From: Loxodes magnus
Lineage: Eukaryota > Ciliophora > Karyorelictea > Loxodida > Loxodidae
Length of the DNA: 64,000 nt
NCBI GenBank assembly: GCA_946699065.1
Contig: CAMPDV010001285.1
Location: 60,976-124,975 of the forward strand
Reading direction: 5' to 3'
In this document: one piece after another, positions 24,617-37,410 of the stretch
How the letters are laid out: every line of letters begins with the position of its first letter
Position numbering within the stretch: position 1 is the first letter of the stretch
Program-made: the position numbers and the translations under genes
The notes under the pieces: generated by a model
What the model was told of the DNA's origin: nothing
Databases searched by the model: none
What the model saw: the letters and a program-made list of their open reading frames with translations, nothing else

Positions 24617-25478
24617 AAGTTAAAAAAAGTTAAAAAGCTTTGTTAAAGCCTTAGTAGCCAGCCATCTGACCTATTCTATCAGCTTGTCTCTATTAGTTTG
24701 TCTTGAATTCCTACTTGGCTTAGTTAGGCGGTGTAGCACTTCATTAGCGCAGCATCCTTTAATATTCTGAATAGTTTTAGTCTTGCATGTAGCGTTCCTA
24801 ATTATTTTTTCAAGGATTAAGATTTGAATTAAAGAATTTTTTTCTATAAATTTTTCCGCTTTATGTTGGATATATCCTAAATAGTTTTCTAAAAATATCT
24901 TATTTATTCTTTCTTTAAATTTCGCTTAGTTAGTAGCAGTATTTTCATTGGTGTTATTTATTGCACACGTAGCATTTTATTCTTCTTTTAAACTATTATT
25001 CCTGTAACACTTATTTAATTTAAATTTACTGCTTATTTTAAATAAACGTTTACTGTTTATTTTAATTTGAGGCTTCATTTTCTATTTCCATAGGATCTGA
25101 TTAATTCTGTTAAAACGAAAATGGCGTTACCTGAATTTATTATTAAATTTAAAGAATTCTTTGTTCCAGTTTGTTTTCTATTTCTTATGATGATTAATAT
25201 TGTTTCTCAAGTAAAGACGTTATTAGTTTTTCTAATTTTCCCACTTTATCAGTGAGGTATCTATTTTTAAACATAAACTCTTTTAATGACTTAGATAATA
25301 TTTCTATTTGAGTTTGTGTCGGAAGTTTTTTTAGTTCTGGATTTCCAAGTGGTTAATGTTCGTCATATCAATCATATTTCTCACTTTCTCTCATTGTAAT
25401 TATTTCGCTTTTTTATTTTTTAGAGAATTTTCCTGTTTAAATGTTTTGTTCAAAGTTCTGATATTTCTTAGAAGCCAT
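24617..25478 (-). CDS. Coiled-coil CCHC-knuckle (Gag/ORF1-like) protein, left copy
   Basis: Minus-strand twin of the gene at 28478-29342. It starts MASKKYQNFEQN and runs outward to the end of the inverted repeat. One readable difference is RNAT versus RNAK near the C-terminus. See the right copy for domains. The C-terminus is not defined because no clear stop precedes the element end. Confidence 0.6.
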
Positions 25479-25488
25479 TTTATATATA
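24617..25488. repeat. Left terminal inverted repeat
   Basis: Reverse complement of 28468-29342 with only scattered substitutions (for example the block at 24784-24800 differs at a few bases). Outer end near AAGTTAAAAAAAGTTAAAAA; inner end just inside the ATG of its gene, in a TATATA run. Confidence 0.9.
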
Positions 25489-27285
25489 TATATTAAATAA
25501 TTATATAAAAATTATATTTAAATACATACTTTACTAAGATCTTATAGACATTACCAGATTAACCAAATAAATCAGCTTAGATTTTTATTAAATATTAACA
25601 TAGACTATCATTAATTAAAATATATAGATAATAAAAGTTTAAATATTTTTACTAGCTTAGATAAAGTAAATTTAATAAGCTTTTATAAGATTGTTAATTA
25701 AATTATTTTGATAGTGTCTTATGAAGTTATAGGGAGACTAAAGTAAATAAAATTTGTAAGCAAATTAAGAGAAATTAAGATCATAATTATTTAAGATAAA
25801 TATATCGATCAGATTTTTAACATAGTTTCATAAGAAAATTTAAAAATTTAGTTATTTTGAAGCTATTTTTTCTATATTATACGCCTTAAAAATAAATAAA
25901 AATATTATTTCTTTTAAGGTCACAAATTATTGATAGTAGCTTAAATAAGGAATAAATTAAAATAAATCTTAAAAGTGTACTTACTAATTTTGTAAAAAGG
26001 ATATAATAAGATTTAAACTTTTAAAATATTAAAATTCTTTTATATACATTTAGATAATTTTATGCCTCTATCAAAAATATTAGAAATTATAAGCTTCTCA
26101 GAAATTTAAACTCTTAGCATATAATCAATCAAATCGTCCTCCAAAAATTTAAACAAGAGCAGAGATTTAGATAACTTAATTTGTCAAAAACAAAAAGCAT
26201 CATTACTAATTAAATAATAAGAAACACAAAAAACTACATTTAAAAATATCAGATCTTGCAAATATTTAATACAACAGTTGCTTGTATATCTAATTAAGAA
26301 ACTAAAATAGCTTAAATTAAAATTTTAAATATTAGAATCTAATTTTTTGAATGAAAGTTAAAAATAATGTATTATATCAAAAATGTCTTATTATTTTATG
26401 TGAAACAAAAGTAAATGCTAAAAATAAAATATAATTAGAATAAGTTAAAAATATTAATTTTCAAGATATTTTAAATAAATTCTTAACATTTTTTAACTAA
26501 AACCTAAGATAAAGCATAAAAAATTATGTAATCATGATTAAGTTTTAAAATATAGAAATAATTAAATAGTTGTTAATTAAAAAAATAAATAGAAAACTTA
26601 AAAATAGTTATATTTCTATAAAAATAACTTACGGAGTTCTAATTTTTTAATTGATACTATCAGTTTATATTAAATTAGTTAAGAAAACTTTATTAAAAAT
26701 TAGAAAAAATAGCTTTGATTAATCAAAGCTAGGAATTTTGAAAAAGTAAGAATGATAAGAAAAGTACAAAGAAAAATAAAAAAATTGTTATTTAAATTAA
26801 AAAATTAACTTAATTATAGATCAAAATAAATATAAAAATAATTAAAAGCTATAAAATATACATTGTTTTACTTTTTTGAAATATAGAGATATTGTATAAA
26901 AGTAATTATTTTTATAGATTTTTATATTTAATATAAATTTAAAAATGTTTAAAATGTTTAAAATCTCTATAGTTTTCAGTTTTTTAATAAACTTGCTCGA
27001 GTTTGGCAATTTTTATTGTTTTCTAACCAATATAAATGCGTATTATGGTACAAATGTGATCAATTCCGTAATCAATGATTCTATAAAATCTTATAAAATT
27101 TATTCAAAATTCTTGACATATTATCTTCTTCAAACTTCAAAGCATCTTACAAGTTTTTATTATTATAGGATCGAACATATTTTTATAAGAAGATTTTGCT
27201 ATTTAATTAAATTTACTCATTAATCTTTTATCTTACAACTTCTTAGATTATATTATTTTTTCTATTTTTTAATATATATTTTAAT
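25489..27285. other. Element interior, mostly noncoding
   Basis: AT-rich. A 92-codon plus-strand stretch (26945-27223) has no TAA, TAG or TGA and a hydrophobic start (MFKMFKISIVFSFLINLL). There is no homology or family resemblance, so it is noted rather than called. Confidence 0.4.
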
Positions 27286-27466
27286 TTAATTTTTCGACTT
27301 TGATCCTGTTTTAGAGTTTTTTGTTTTATTTACTAAATCTAAATTTCTTTTCTTAATAACTTCAGTTATCCCTAGCAATAAATTTAATTATTCTATGGAA
27401 TCTTCAATTTTCAACTCCAGTTCATCAGCCTTCTTTTTGAGTTTTACCTATTTATTATAATCTTTT
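27286..27466 (-). CDS. Short coiled-coil reading frame
   Basis: About 60 codons on the minus strand with strongly protein-like, charged helical content: KLKKKADELELKIEDSIEQL, then LLLGITEVIKKRNLDLVN, ending KSKN and TAA. No in-frame ATG was found. It begins close to the divergent gene at 27482, so it may be an exon or a gene fragment. Function unknown. Confidence 0.35.
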
Positions 27467-27481
27467 TGTTATATAAAAAAA

Positions 27482-28290
27482 ATGGCTCCTAAGAAATAAT
27501 CGAATAAAACTAACAGGACATCGACTAATAAAACTCTCTAATCGAAATATACTTCCTTGGAGCTGAAAATAAAAAATAGTAGCAATCACTTATAGACTTG
27601 ATTTAACGTCTAGATTTTCTTACTTTTACTGTGTAACAACTATAAAATGAAATCAATTACTAAAGATAGAAATAAAACCAAAAACTATCCAATTCTTAAC
27701 TTATCTGTTAACTGGAAAAACGGAGTTAAAACTTAAAGATACTAACAAGCAAAATAATTCCGAATAAATTATTTCTCCCCATAATAATCCTATGGTAGTT
27801 GAATAGCAGTAATCCAAAACTTTTTCTAATAGGAAAAAATATAAAAAATGGAAAAAATGCTGAAAATGTCAAAAATTAGGACATATCTCCAAAATTTGCA
27901 CAATAAGATGCATTTTTTGTTAAAGAAATGGACATATATTTAAAAACTGCTGGAAATTTTAGAGAAAACAGAAAAAACAAATCAAAAGTTATAAATGACA
28001 TGTCTAAGATAAACTTTTCCACAGAAGGAATACTTTATAAGAAAAAGGCATACGGTGGAGATTAATTACTATTGGATATATTAAAGCTCAAAAAAGAAGA
28101 ACGAGAAAAATGTTTGGACCTAATTGAGACGAAGCAAGTCTCCTACTGTCGAAAAGGGATAAATAGGTTTAAGTCAATACGTAATAGAAGAAAGCGAGTT
28201 TAGTAATTCGAGAGAAGAAAAGAGTGACACCATGAACATTTGAGATAACTTATAAACTATTTCCATGACCACCTAAGGAAAAAGTCAAGT
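27482..28290 (+). pseudogene. Coiled-coil, double CCHC zinc-knuckle protein (Gag/ORF1-like)
   Basis: Starts MAPKKQSNKTNRT, similar in style to the MASKK start of the inverted-repeat genes. A coiled coil (SLIDLIQRLDFLTFTVQQLQ) follows, then two CCHC knuckles: CWKCQKLGHISKIC (27858 on) and CIFCQRNGHIFKNC (27909 on), both C-x2-C-x4-H-x4-C. The Trp of CWKC is encoded by TGA. These three parts lie in three frames, so there are two shifts, near 27555 and 27715. Coiled coil plus CCHC is typical of retrotransposon Gag or LINE ORF1 proteins, which bind nucleic acid. No polymerase gene accompanies it. Confidence 0.6.
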
Positions 28291-28467
28291 AAATAGATTA
28301 TTATTATATTATTATTATTACCTTCTTTAATTTTTTAATCTTCCTCGTTAATTTTTAAAAAATCAGTTGCTATTTGAAGAACTAGATATTTTTTTATTAA
28401 TCTAAAATTTAATACCGCAACTTAGTGGGAATTTGTGCATAATTGAAAAACTAAGTGATAATTATTT

Positions 28468-29342
28468 TCTATATAAAATGGCTTCTAAGAAATATCAGAA
28501 CTTTGAACAAAACATTTAAACAGGAAAATTCTCTAAAAAATAAAAAAGCGAAATAATTACAATGAGAGAAAGTGAGAAATATGATTGATATGACGAACAT
28601 TAACCACTTGGAAATCCAGAACTAAAAAAACTTCCGACACAAACTCAAATAGAAATATTATCTAAGTCATTAAAAGAGTTTATGTTTAAAAATAGATACC
28701 TCACTGATAAAGTGGGAAAATTAGAAAAACTAATAACGTCTTTACTTGAGAAACAATATTAATCATCATAAGAAATAGAAAACAAACTGGAACAAAGAAT
28801 TCTTTAAATTTAATAATAAATTCAGGTAACGCCATTTTCGTTTTAACAGAATTAATCAGATCCTATGGAAATAGAAAATGAAGCCTCAAATTAAAATAAA
28901 CAGTAAACGTTTATTTAAAATAAGCAGTAAATTTAAATTAAATAAGTGTTACAGGAATAATAGTTTAAAAGAAGAATAAAATGCTACGTGTGCAATAAAT
29001 AACACCAATGAAAATACTGCTACTAACTAAGCGAAATTTAAAGAAAGAATAAATAAGATATTTTAGAAAACTATTTATGATATATCCAACATAAAGCGGA
29101 AAAATTTATAGAAAAAAATTCTTTAATTCAAATCTTAATCCTTGAAAAAATAATTAGGAACGCTAAGTGCAAGACCAAAACTATTCAGAATATTAAAGGA
29201 TGCTGCGCTAATGAAGTGCTACACCGCCTAACTAAGCCAAGTAGGAATTCAAGACAAACTAATAGAGACAAGCTGATAGAATAGGTCAGATGGCTGGCTA
29301 CTAAGGCTTTAACAAAGCTTTTTAACTTTTTTTTAAACTTTT
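28468..29342. repeat. Right terminal inverted repeat
   Basis: Inverted copy of 24617-25488. Its outer end (AACTTTTTTTTAAACTTTTT) is followed at once by copy B sequence. Confidence 0.9.
28478..29342 (+). CDS. Coiled-coil CCHC-knuckle (Gag/ORF1-like) protein, right copy
   Basis: About 288 codons in one frame from ATG at 28478 (MASKKYQNFEQN). Residues about 65-110 form a coiled coil (LTDKVGKLEKLITSLLEKQ). A Gln-rich stretch follows, then one knuckle at about 168-181 (CYVCNKQHQWKYC, Trp as TGA), then a basic C-terminus (VLHRLTKPSRNSRQTNRDK). TGA also falls in YDWYDEH and NYLWYIQH, both plausible Trp sites. An identical-frame twin sits in the left inverted repeat. Role inferred: nucleic-acid binding for the element. 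Confidence 0.65.
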
Positions 29343-30314
29343 TATAAACAGAAAACTAGGCTTTTATTTTATTATTTTGATTAAAGAGTTGTTTGAGCAT
29401 TTGCTTATTGGTAAAGTAGCTTTCTTAAGAAACAAAAGTTAAGGAAAGTGTAGTATAGTATGCAGTCAATTCTAAATAGGATTTCGGAATAAATCCTTTC
29501 GAAGTAATTCCAATAACTCCGTCGTCTAGAACATTGATATGAATTTAGGTATTGGATTAAACTAATTAAGTTACTTCTGGATTAATCAAATAAGAAGATT
29601 CTAATCCTAATATCTAAAGGTATTTATCAGCTGTAATTTATAAAAGGTAAATTTAAACCATAGCGAAAGCTTATCAACAAATATCTGGTTATAGTAAACT
29701 ACAGGAGCAGCATAGAGTCTTAGCATCTTAGTGATTTATTATGGAGTAGTATTTTATATTTATTAGTTGTAGCATTAAGTTGAATTTAATCCATAATAAG
29801 AGTGTAGAGGAATATTAACAGTGGTAGTTAGGTTTATTTGATTAGTATCAAAAGTCTCAAGAGGTTTATAAAATGTTTATTCTTATTGATATATTAACGA
29901 AAGCTGTTTAAAGTTTAGTTTGTCTAATAAAAGTTATAGCGGTTGTGGTTCCTATTGATAGGTTGGCATAATTAAATATAGATTTTGTTGATAGAATTAC
30001 TAGTCTGTTGTATAGCGTAGTGACTGTATTTAGGTTAGTTTATAGGTATAATAGACATTAAAGGTGATGTGTAGAATAATTTGAATGGTATAAGTTTGAA
30101 TTTGATTTTGTATGTGTTAGATTTGTTTTGTTATAAGGATAAAGGCACTATACTGTACTTATCTATTGTATATGATACATAGTGATCTAAGTAAGTTGTT
30201 GTTGACTCTAAAGATAGCAATAAAGATTTGATTATAATGAATAAATAGTTGATATATTAAATGAACTATTGCTTTACATTAAGTATATGAGTTTGGTTTA
30301 AAAAAGGAAACATA
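29343..30314 (-). pseudogene. Multi-TM surface protein family, copy B, N-terminal fragment
   Basis: Same start (MFPFLNQTHILNV) and N-terminal region as copy A, including IMPTYQQE and VLDDGVIGIT. The gene is cut at 29343, where the inverted-repeat element begins, so about two thirds is missing. It shares the one-base deletion seen in copy A (CTATACAACAG against CTATACAAACAG in copy C). Confidence 0.7.
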
Positions 30315-33120
30315 ATAATATTTGATCTTTTATTAGTTGTTAAATAAAATTGAAGAATTATGGATAAGATTAAATTATTAGCAATCGAAAAAGATATTAA
30401 TAATGATAAAAACTAAATTAAAAAGTTAAATTAATTTTAATTTAAGAAATATTTCATAAGGTGCTTATATCTATTTTTTCAATAAATGCCTTAATCATTT
30501 GATAAAACTTAAATCATTTATAATATTTAATTTTAGTAAGAAGTGATTCATAAATTTAAACAGATCAGAGTATATATGAATAAAGTATTTAAGTTGATTG
30601 ATAAATTAAAATAATTTAAGTATTATATTGATTTATTAGAGGATTAGAGGAAATTAAGCATAAAGTCTATTATAATATCTTAAGCGAATCATTTATTTTC
30701 AATCTATTAGCAACTCTACAATTAACGTGCTTGAATGTTTATTTATTGTACCTAAAATGTTTATTTAATGCATGCTAATAGAATGTGGATTTAACTAAAG
30801 TTTTTATAAATAAAATAGAAATAAATAAATTAAAGAAATAAATTAAGATTAATTTTAGAATTCATTTTAAAGCTTTCAAAAGTTTTTACTCATCTGTGAA
30901 TAAATCAAATTTTGGATCATTAATTAACTTAGACATCTTTGTACTAAAGTTCGCGCTTAAGATGAGAAAAATACATTTTTAGGAAATTGAAAAGGAATTT
31001 TTTTAATTCTGGAAATAGTTGATTTGAGAAAAAAGAGAAAAAAAGAAAAGTAGATAAACTAATGAAGATAAAAATAGAAAATAAATGTAAAATTTAAATT
31101 TTATTTTACTAGTTTATTTATAAAAAATTATTTTAGAATAAATTTATAAAAATTATAACCAAAAATTAACTGCTTAATTAAATGTGACCATTCCTTTTTA
31201 CACAGTATAAGGCTTAGTTATATATGAACCTAAAATTTCTATCAGTCAACTAAAAGATTTAATTTAATTAAATTAGGAGACAAATATTTCTCAGTTTTTA
31301 GGCTTTTTTGATTTAGTTAAATGACAGTAGCTGTATTTACTTATAACTACTAAAAACTGTTAATTAATTTGAAAAATTATTATTAAAGTAAGTTGAAATA
31401 TATAAAATAGTGTGCATACAAAATAATTTTTGGAATGATTAGAACTTATAAGAACCAATATTGTAATAAAATGCCATTAATTAAAATTTAATCTTTTCAA
31501 TTGGCTTTGATAAATCAGTTCTAAAGCAGATGAACAGAATAGTGTTTAAAAGCAATAGAAGATTTTATGAAGTGTTCATGAAAGCTAATTAGTTATAATG
31601 AATATATTAAACTTTGAGTTTTTGTTGAACTGTTTAAGTTTAAATTTATAAATAAGATAAATGAATCAAACCTTTAATATAAAAATTAAATAAATAAATA
31701 TAAGCTTAAAGAATTATATAATAAAGCTTTAATTATCTGGTTTTTCTATTTATTTTCATTAAAAAGGAAGATCAGATTAATTAAATAAACTTACAATCCT
31801 TTAAATAGAAAATGTTTTAAAAATTATAAAACTTAACTAAAATTTAACATTTTTCTATCAAATTAATTTAAGCTTAAAATTATTTAGACTTTAACTTTAT
31901 AGTTAAGAATAAACATTTCTTTAGAAAAAAGCATTTCTCTAAATTTATTTTAGAGATTAATATTTATAAAATATAATCTTAATAATTTTTTATTAGTTTT
32001 TATTTAAAAATCATATATTTTATGGTTCCAACTAATATATAATTATAAGTATTTTAATATTCTTTGTTCAAAGTTTTGTTTCTAGGAGCAATCATTATTC
32101 ATATTTCAATCTTTTAAGAAAAATTTAATATAGATAAATCCTAAATTATTAATAACCTTCATTATTATTCTTAAGCTTAATACTTCATTATATGGTTATA
32201 ATAAAGATTTATGTAGCTTTTTTCAATTTATGTGAAATAGAAGTCTATATAAATAAATTTAAGCTATATTTGAAGCTCATCTAGAAATCTATGTCCTTAT
32301 GCTATTTAAATAAAATAAGGATTTAGTTTTTTAATTAGTTGCTTGAGTTTCTGACAGATACTAAAATATTAATTAATTAAATTTGATTTCTATATTATAA
32401 GCTTTAAATCGTTATTTGAATGTATTCAATTACTACTAAATACATTTTCATATTTTATAATTGAAAATTCTTCCTGAATAGCTTTAAATAGAATATTTAA
32501 TTTATAAGTAATTTTATAGAACTTCATTGTAAATAATATTAAGATAAATAAGCAATTTGCAGTTTATTTTAGCTATTTATTTTGATCTATATAAGTTTAT
32601 AGATTCAATTTTAGCTTAATAGACCCAATATTAATACATTTTCTCTTTAATTTCAATATCAGATTTAACATCAAATTAGTATATCTTTAATAAACCTCCT
32701 ATCAAATTATCATCCTCTTATTTTTAATTAACTAAATCATACACTAAATTAATACAAACAATACATCAAAGCTAGAATCATTTTATAAAACTGTAAGATC
32801 TATTCAATAAATATAAAAGCGAGTGCATTGCTAAACTAATAACCACAGATACAATAAATCACTACTTTAGTAATTCATTAATCAATAGATTTATTTTCAA
32901 ACTTCCAAAACTTAAACTTATATTCTTCTTTGTATGCTCTAGTTATTATATACTCGCATCAAGACAAATACCTCAATAATAACCAAAAACTGTCTTCCTT
33001 ACTCAATTAAGAAATGCTTTTTTAATCAAATTCTTCTAATTATAAACTTTACAAAAAGCTTAATAGCTCTTGGTATATTATAATTACCTAAGCTTTTCAT
33101 TATTTATTTTTCTTTTACCT
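30315..33120. other. AT-rich spacer, no gene seen
   Basis: Copy B equivalent of 2878-5690; nothing recognised. Confidence 0.55.
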
Positions 33121-33127
33121 TTAATAC

Positions 33128-33385
33128 TTAAACAGCAGATTCAGAAGTTTTTGACAGAGATTATTTGGATATAATGTATACTGCACTCCTCTTAGCTATT
33201 CTTTGAAACGTAGTGCTTATGTTTAATATGATCAGTTTTCTTTTTTCACTTCTATAAGCAAATTTTTTCTGGTTGATCTTTAGGTCTACATCCATTGACT
33301 CATTTTAAAGGAATAGGCTTTCGGTTAGCACTGCAAATTGGCTGAATTTTGTTTCTAATCATTCGATTCTAATATTTGCTGAGTA
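33128..33385 (-). CDS. Short conserved coding-like segment, unknown (copy B)
   Basis: Counterpart of 5695-5962: ICSANRKPIPLKWVNGC, then RPKDQPEKICLQKWKKKTDH. Here LKW uses TGA where copy A has Leu. Same caveats on frame and start as in copy A. Confidence 0.25.
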
Positions 33386-34182
33386 CTTATTTTAAGTCTT
33401 TTTAGTATGCGATTTCCCCTTCAAGCTCTTATACATTTCTTAAAAGTTTAAAATTCTCCTATTACATAATTTTAGTTCTACAATAAATTTTGCTAGTCGT
33501 ATCTTGATTGGTATAGATCTTATTCAGAAGAGATTTTAGCGTAAAATGTTAGTTTTTTATATAGTAGGTAATGAAAGGATAAAAATAAGTGAATGATAAA
33601 TTTAGTTTATAAGGTAAATAGTAAATTTTAATTGATTATTGTATATAATATTTAATTATTTAATTTAATTTTAACTTAAATATATTTTCTAATGGATAGT
33701 TCGTTGATCTCTTTAAATAAATGGTAAAACAGTTTTGCTTATAGCATAAAAATCTAAAGGGATAAGCATTATATTTAATTTAAGTTATATAGAAATAATA
33801 GCAAAAATATAAGAAAATAAAATATTTTTCTTATATTTAAATGATTTAAAAGGATGTAAATATGTTTTAATAATAATATACTTATAAGTATAATTAATTA
33901 ATTAATACTTTTATACTTAATTCTATTTAAACTAAGTCAGGATATTATTTTCCTTATATCAGATAATATAATTAAACTATTATAAAGTAAGTTATAAAAT
34001 TATAAATCAAAATAAAAATATATAATTTATTAAGAGTATCTGTTTAACTAATATTTTAAATTACCTAATTATTCTCTAGGTAAAATTACTTTTTTTCTTA
34101 AATATGAAATTCTACCTATTTTGTTTTTTAAAACTGGAAAATATAGTCAATCAAGATAAAACTAAAGGTAGGTATTTAATAT

Positions 34183-34904
34183 TTAGATAGAATATTCCAA
34201 GAACATACGGTCCTGTATTATCTGTAGCGATATCTAGTAACTATAATTGAATCGTATCGGGAAGTAGAGATAATACGATAAAGATATGGGACTTAACAAC
34301 TGACTAGTGTAAGGTTACTTTATAGGGACATACGAATCCTTTATTATCTGTAGCGATCTTAAGAGACCAAAAAAGGAATCGTACCGGGAAGTTCTGAAGG
34401 TACGATAATGATATGGAACTTAGCAACTGGTAGTTAAAAAGTTCTTTGTAAGGACACACGAATGGTGTAAATTCTTTAGCGATATCAAGTGATTGGAATT
34501 GAATTTTATTGGTAAGTTATGATAAATCGATCAATAAATGGGACTAGCTAATGTAAGGGTTCTTTGATACAGATTCTGTGCTTTCTGTAGCGATTTCAAG
34601 TGACCAGAACTGATCATATCAGGAAGTATCGATAAGATAATCAATATATGGGGATCCACAATTAGTCAGCTACTTCGAACTCTTCAAGGTCATTCAAATA
34701 ATATATCAAGTATTCAATTTAGTAATGCTTCAAGTGTTTCAATTTCTGGATCATGTAGATATGGAACTTTTATATAGGTGAATGTATATAAACTCTTTAA
34801 GGCTAAAAAATGATCTAAATTCTATAGCATTGGGTAAGGACAAGAAATAAATAGTATCAGGAGGATATGATAATACTGTGAGAAAGTGGAAAATAATAAG
34901 TTGA
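34183..34904 (+). pseudogene. WD40-repeat gene remnant, copy B
   Basis: Same blades as 6760-7491 (NWIVSGSRDNTIKIWDL at its start, VRKWKIIS then TGA at its end). It has its own substitutions and a further base loss near 34429, and it lacks a few bases near 34566. Not translatable as one protein. Confidence 0.8.
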
Positions 34905-35754
34905 GAGAAAGTAATAACTATTAAGACTTTTAATTTTACAATTTAAGAAGTTTATTATTACTATTAGGTAAAGCATACTATGTATTTAATTACGTATAAA
35001 AGCTTTATATTATATAAACCAATTAAAAATTAAGATATTTACGCATGGTAAAAAACAAAAAGACTTAAGAAACAACATGAGAATAGAAGTTTGACATTTT
35101 TAAACATAAACTTAAATAAAGTGATACTTCTGAATTAAATCAGAAGCTTCATTTAATAGGAATTTGATTAAAGTGAATTAATGATAAATTTGATAGTTTT
35201 AGGTTTATTAAATGATTATTAAAGATTTATCTCTTAACCAATCTGCTTTAAAACTAGATTTGGTATGAAATATAAGGTTATTTTATTATTTGTTATGATT
35301 TAATTAAATATCTTGTACTTATTTTAAATAAATATAAAACATTTATTCTTCTTTATATAGAATACTAATTTAAGATCTTTTATTTTATTTTTTAACTAAT
35401 TTATTATTAACCTCTTTAACTATTCGTTAAGTTAAACTAATTATTTCAATTTTTTAATTTTATAACTTCTAAAATTACTTAATTAATATCTTAAAATAAA
35501 GATTTATTTTTTATAATACGACAAAATTAAATTTCTAAGAATAAAGAATCAACAAAATTAAAAAAAATAGACATAAGATGTTAGATTAAGATTTATAACT
35601 TTTATTAATTTCTGAGTTTTTATAATTTATGCTATTATAATAAAGTTTAAACTATTTTTATATTTAATTTTTATTAATTTATTAAAAATAGCTTTTTTAT
35701 ATTTGTTTTCTTATCATTATTTTTTATTATATATAATTAAAGCATTTATAAAGA
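34905..35754. other. AT-rich spacer, no gene seen
   Basis: Near identical to 7492-8350. Confidence 0.55.
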
Positions 35755-36276
35755 TATTTTTATTTATACATTTTTTTAATTTCTCTTTTTATTATAATCT
35801 TTTAATGCTTTTGTTTTACTCTAAGTATGAAAATTAATTCTTTAATAATTAAGCCTCCAATATTATTTAGTATGTCTTTTAATCAGTTTAAACAATACAA
35901 TTTAGTCTTTTTATTTTTTCTTTTATTTTGCTATATTTACAGCTACTTCATTATGTAGTTTTTTCCTCAGATTTCCTTTTTTTGTTCTTAACTTGCGTTA
36001 TTATGCTGTAAAATGACTTGTTTTAATGTAAAATTAACATATATTATTGTTTTTTAAAGATCGTTTTAATAATGACATTATTTAATCTTAGAGAGTTCTC
36101 CGCTGTATTTCCAAGATTTTGAAGAAAGTTTTTTTTTAATTATCTGGCTTTATAAGGGTTAGAAGTTTATGATTTTCGAATTTATATTCATTACTCAATG
36201 TATTATCTGTTTGCAAAAACTGATTGGAAGAATATCTGTTATAACTATTTAAAATTTCATTAAGAAAAAGAAACAT
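35755..36276 (-). pseudogene. Small hypothetical protein, copy B, frame-shifted
   Basis: Starts like copy A (MFLFLNEILNSYNRYSSNQF) but loses register after about 48 codons at a T-run (36130-36140), where copy A continues NFQTNFLQNLGN. Confidence 0.35.
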
Positions 36277-36279
36277 GAT

Positions 36280-37410
36280 GAGAATTACTTTTCACAAATA
36301 TTAAAAGTTAATACTTCATTGACTAAAAAATTCACAAGCATCTTTTGGTAAATAAAGCATTTATAATAATTAAAATTTTCAAAAACTCTTTTGTTCAAAA
36401 TTTAAATTTAAAGCTAAGTAACTTTTATATGCTATGAGATTAAATATACACTGAATTAATTCAAACTTAAAAAATCAACGCTATTTAAAATTTTGTCTTA
36501 TAGATTGAAAAAAGTAACCTTTTTTAGTAAAATTATAGAATAATTATTTTAATATTAACATTTAAAATTGTATTACTTTAAAAATTATTCAGATTATCTT
36601 TGTCTTAATTATAAATTTTAGAGTTAGTATTATCGCGCACTAAGTATAAATTTAAAATTATTTAAAATTAACGATTTAAATTTTTTAATAATTAGATATT
36701 AAATTATTATATTAGGATTTGAATTAATGAATATCAAAATAAATAATTTTCATATCTTCAATAAAAAATTAAATTATTTTCTCAAATTAAAAATTAAACT
36801 TTTTAAGTTTTTATTAGTTGATCAACAAACATTCAAAAGATCTAACTTGAAAGATTTTAATTTCTTTACTATTTAATATATTATTTTCTCTCATCTCTTT
36901 TTTAATAATTTATAATTAATTTATTTTATGATGAAAAATAAATTTTTAATCATAATTTGCTATTTAGCAATTCTGAATTCATAAATATACATTAAAAAAA
37001 TTAAATATTTTCTAATTGTCTTTTTATTAAATTTATCATTCTTACCTATAATAAATATCAAAAATAGCTAAGTCAATAAATTCTTATATTAAAAAAGTAA
37101 AAATTGTATAAAATAAATCTAGACTATAAATATTTTTATTTTAAATTTAGAGAGATGTAATTAAAAAATTTATGTAGAATAAAAATGATTAACATTATTA
37201 AACTATATCTAAATATATTTATTCTTTTTAATATATATCTCCTTAAAAATTTTTCCATCCTTAAAATTTCCTGAAATAAAAAAAAAGAAATTTTAAAAAT
37301 ATTTTTTAATTACTAACTTCTATAATACTTTTTATCTAAAAATTTTATACTTCTAACGTTTTTATCTTTATAAGAATATTTAAAGCCTTAGCATTAAAAT
37401 TTTAAAAATT
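36280..37410. other. AT-rich spacer, no gene seen
   Basis: Diverged from the copy A equivalent by many small changes; no coding signal. Confidence 0.5.

Larger units (their letters stand above)
24617..29342. mobile_element. 4.7-kb element with long terminal inverted repeats
   Basis: Two inverted copies of about 870 bp (24617-25488 and 28468-29342) flank 3 kb of unique sequence. Each inverted repeat carries a Gag/ORF1-like gene reading outward, and the centre carries a second coiled-coil plus CCHC-knuckle gene. The right end abuts copy B at 29343, truncating its first gene. Long inverted repeats recall ciliate germline elements such as Tetrahymena Tlr, but no transposase, integrase or polymerase was found, so the class is open. 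A target-site duplication was not evident. Confidence 0.65.
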
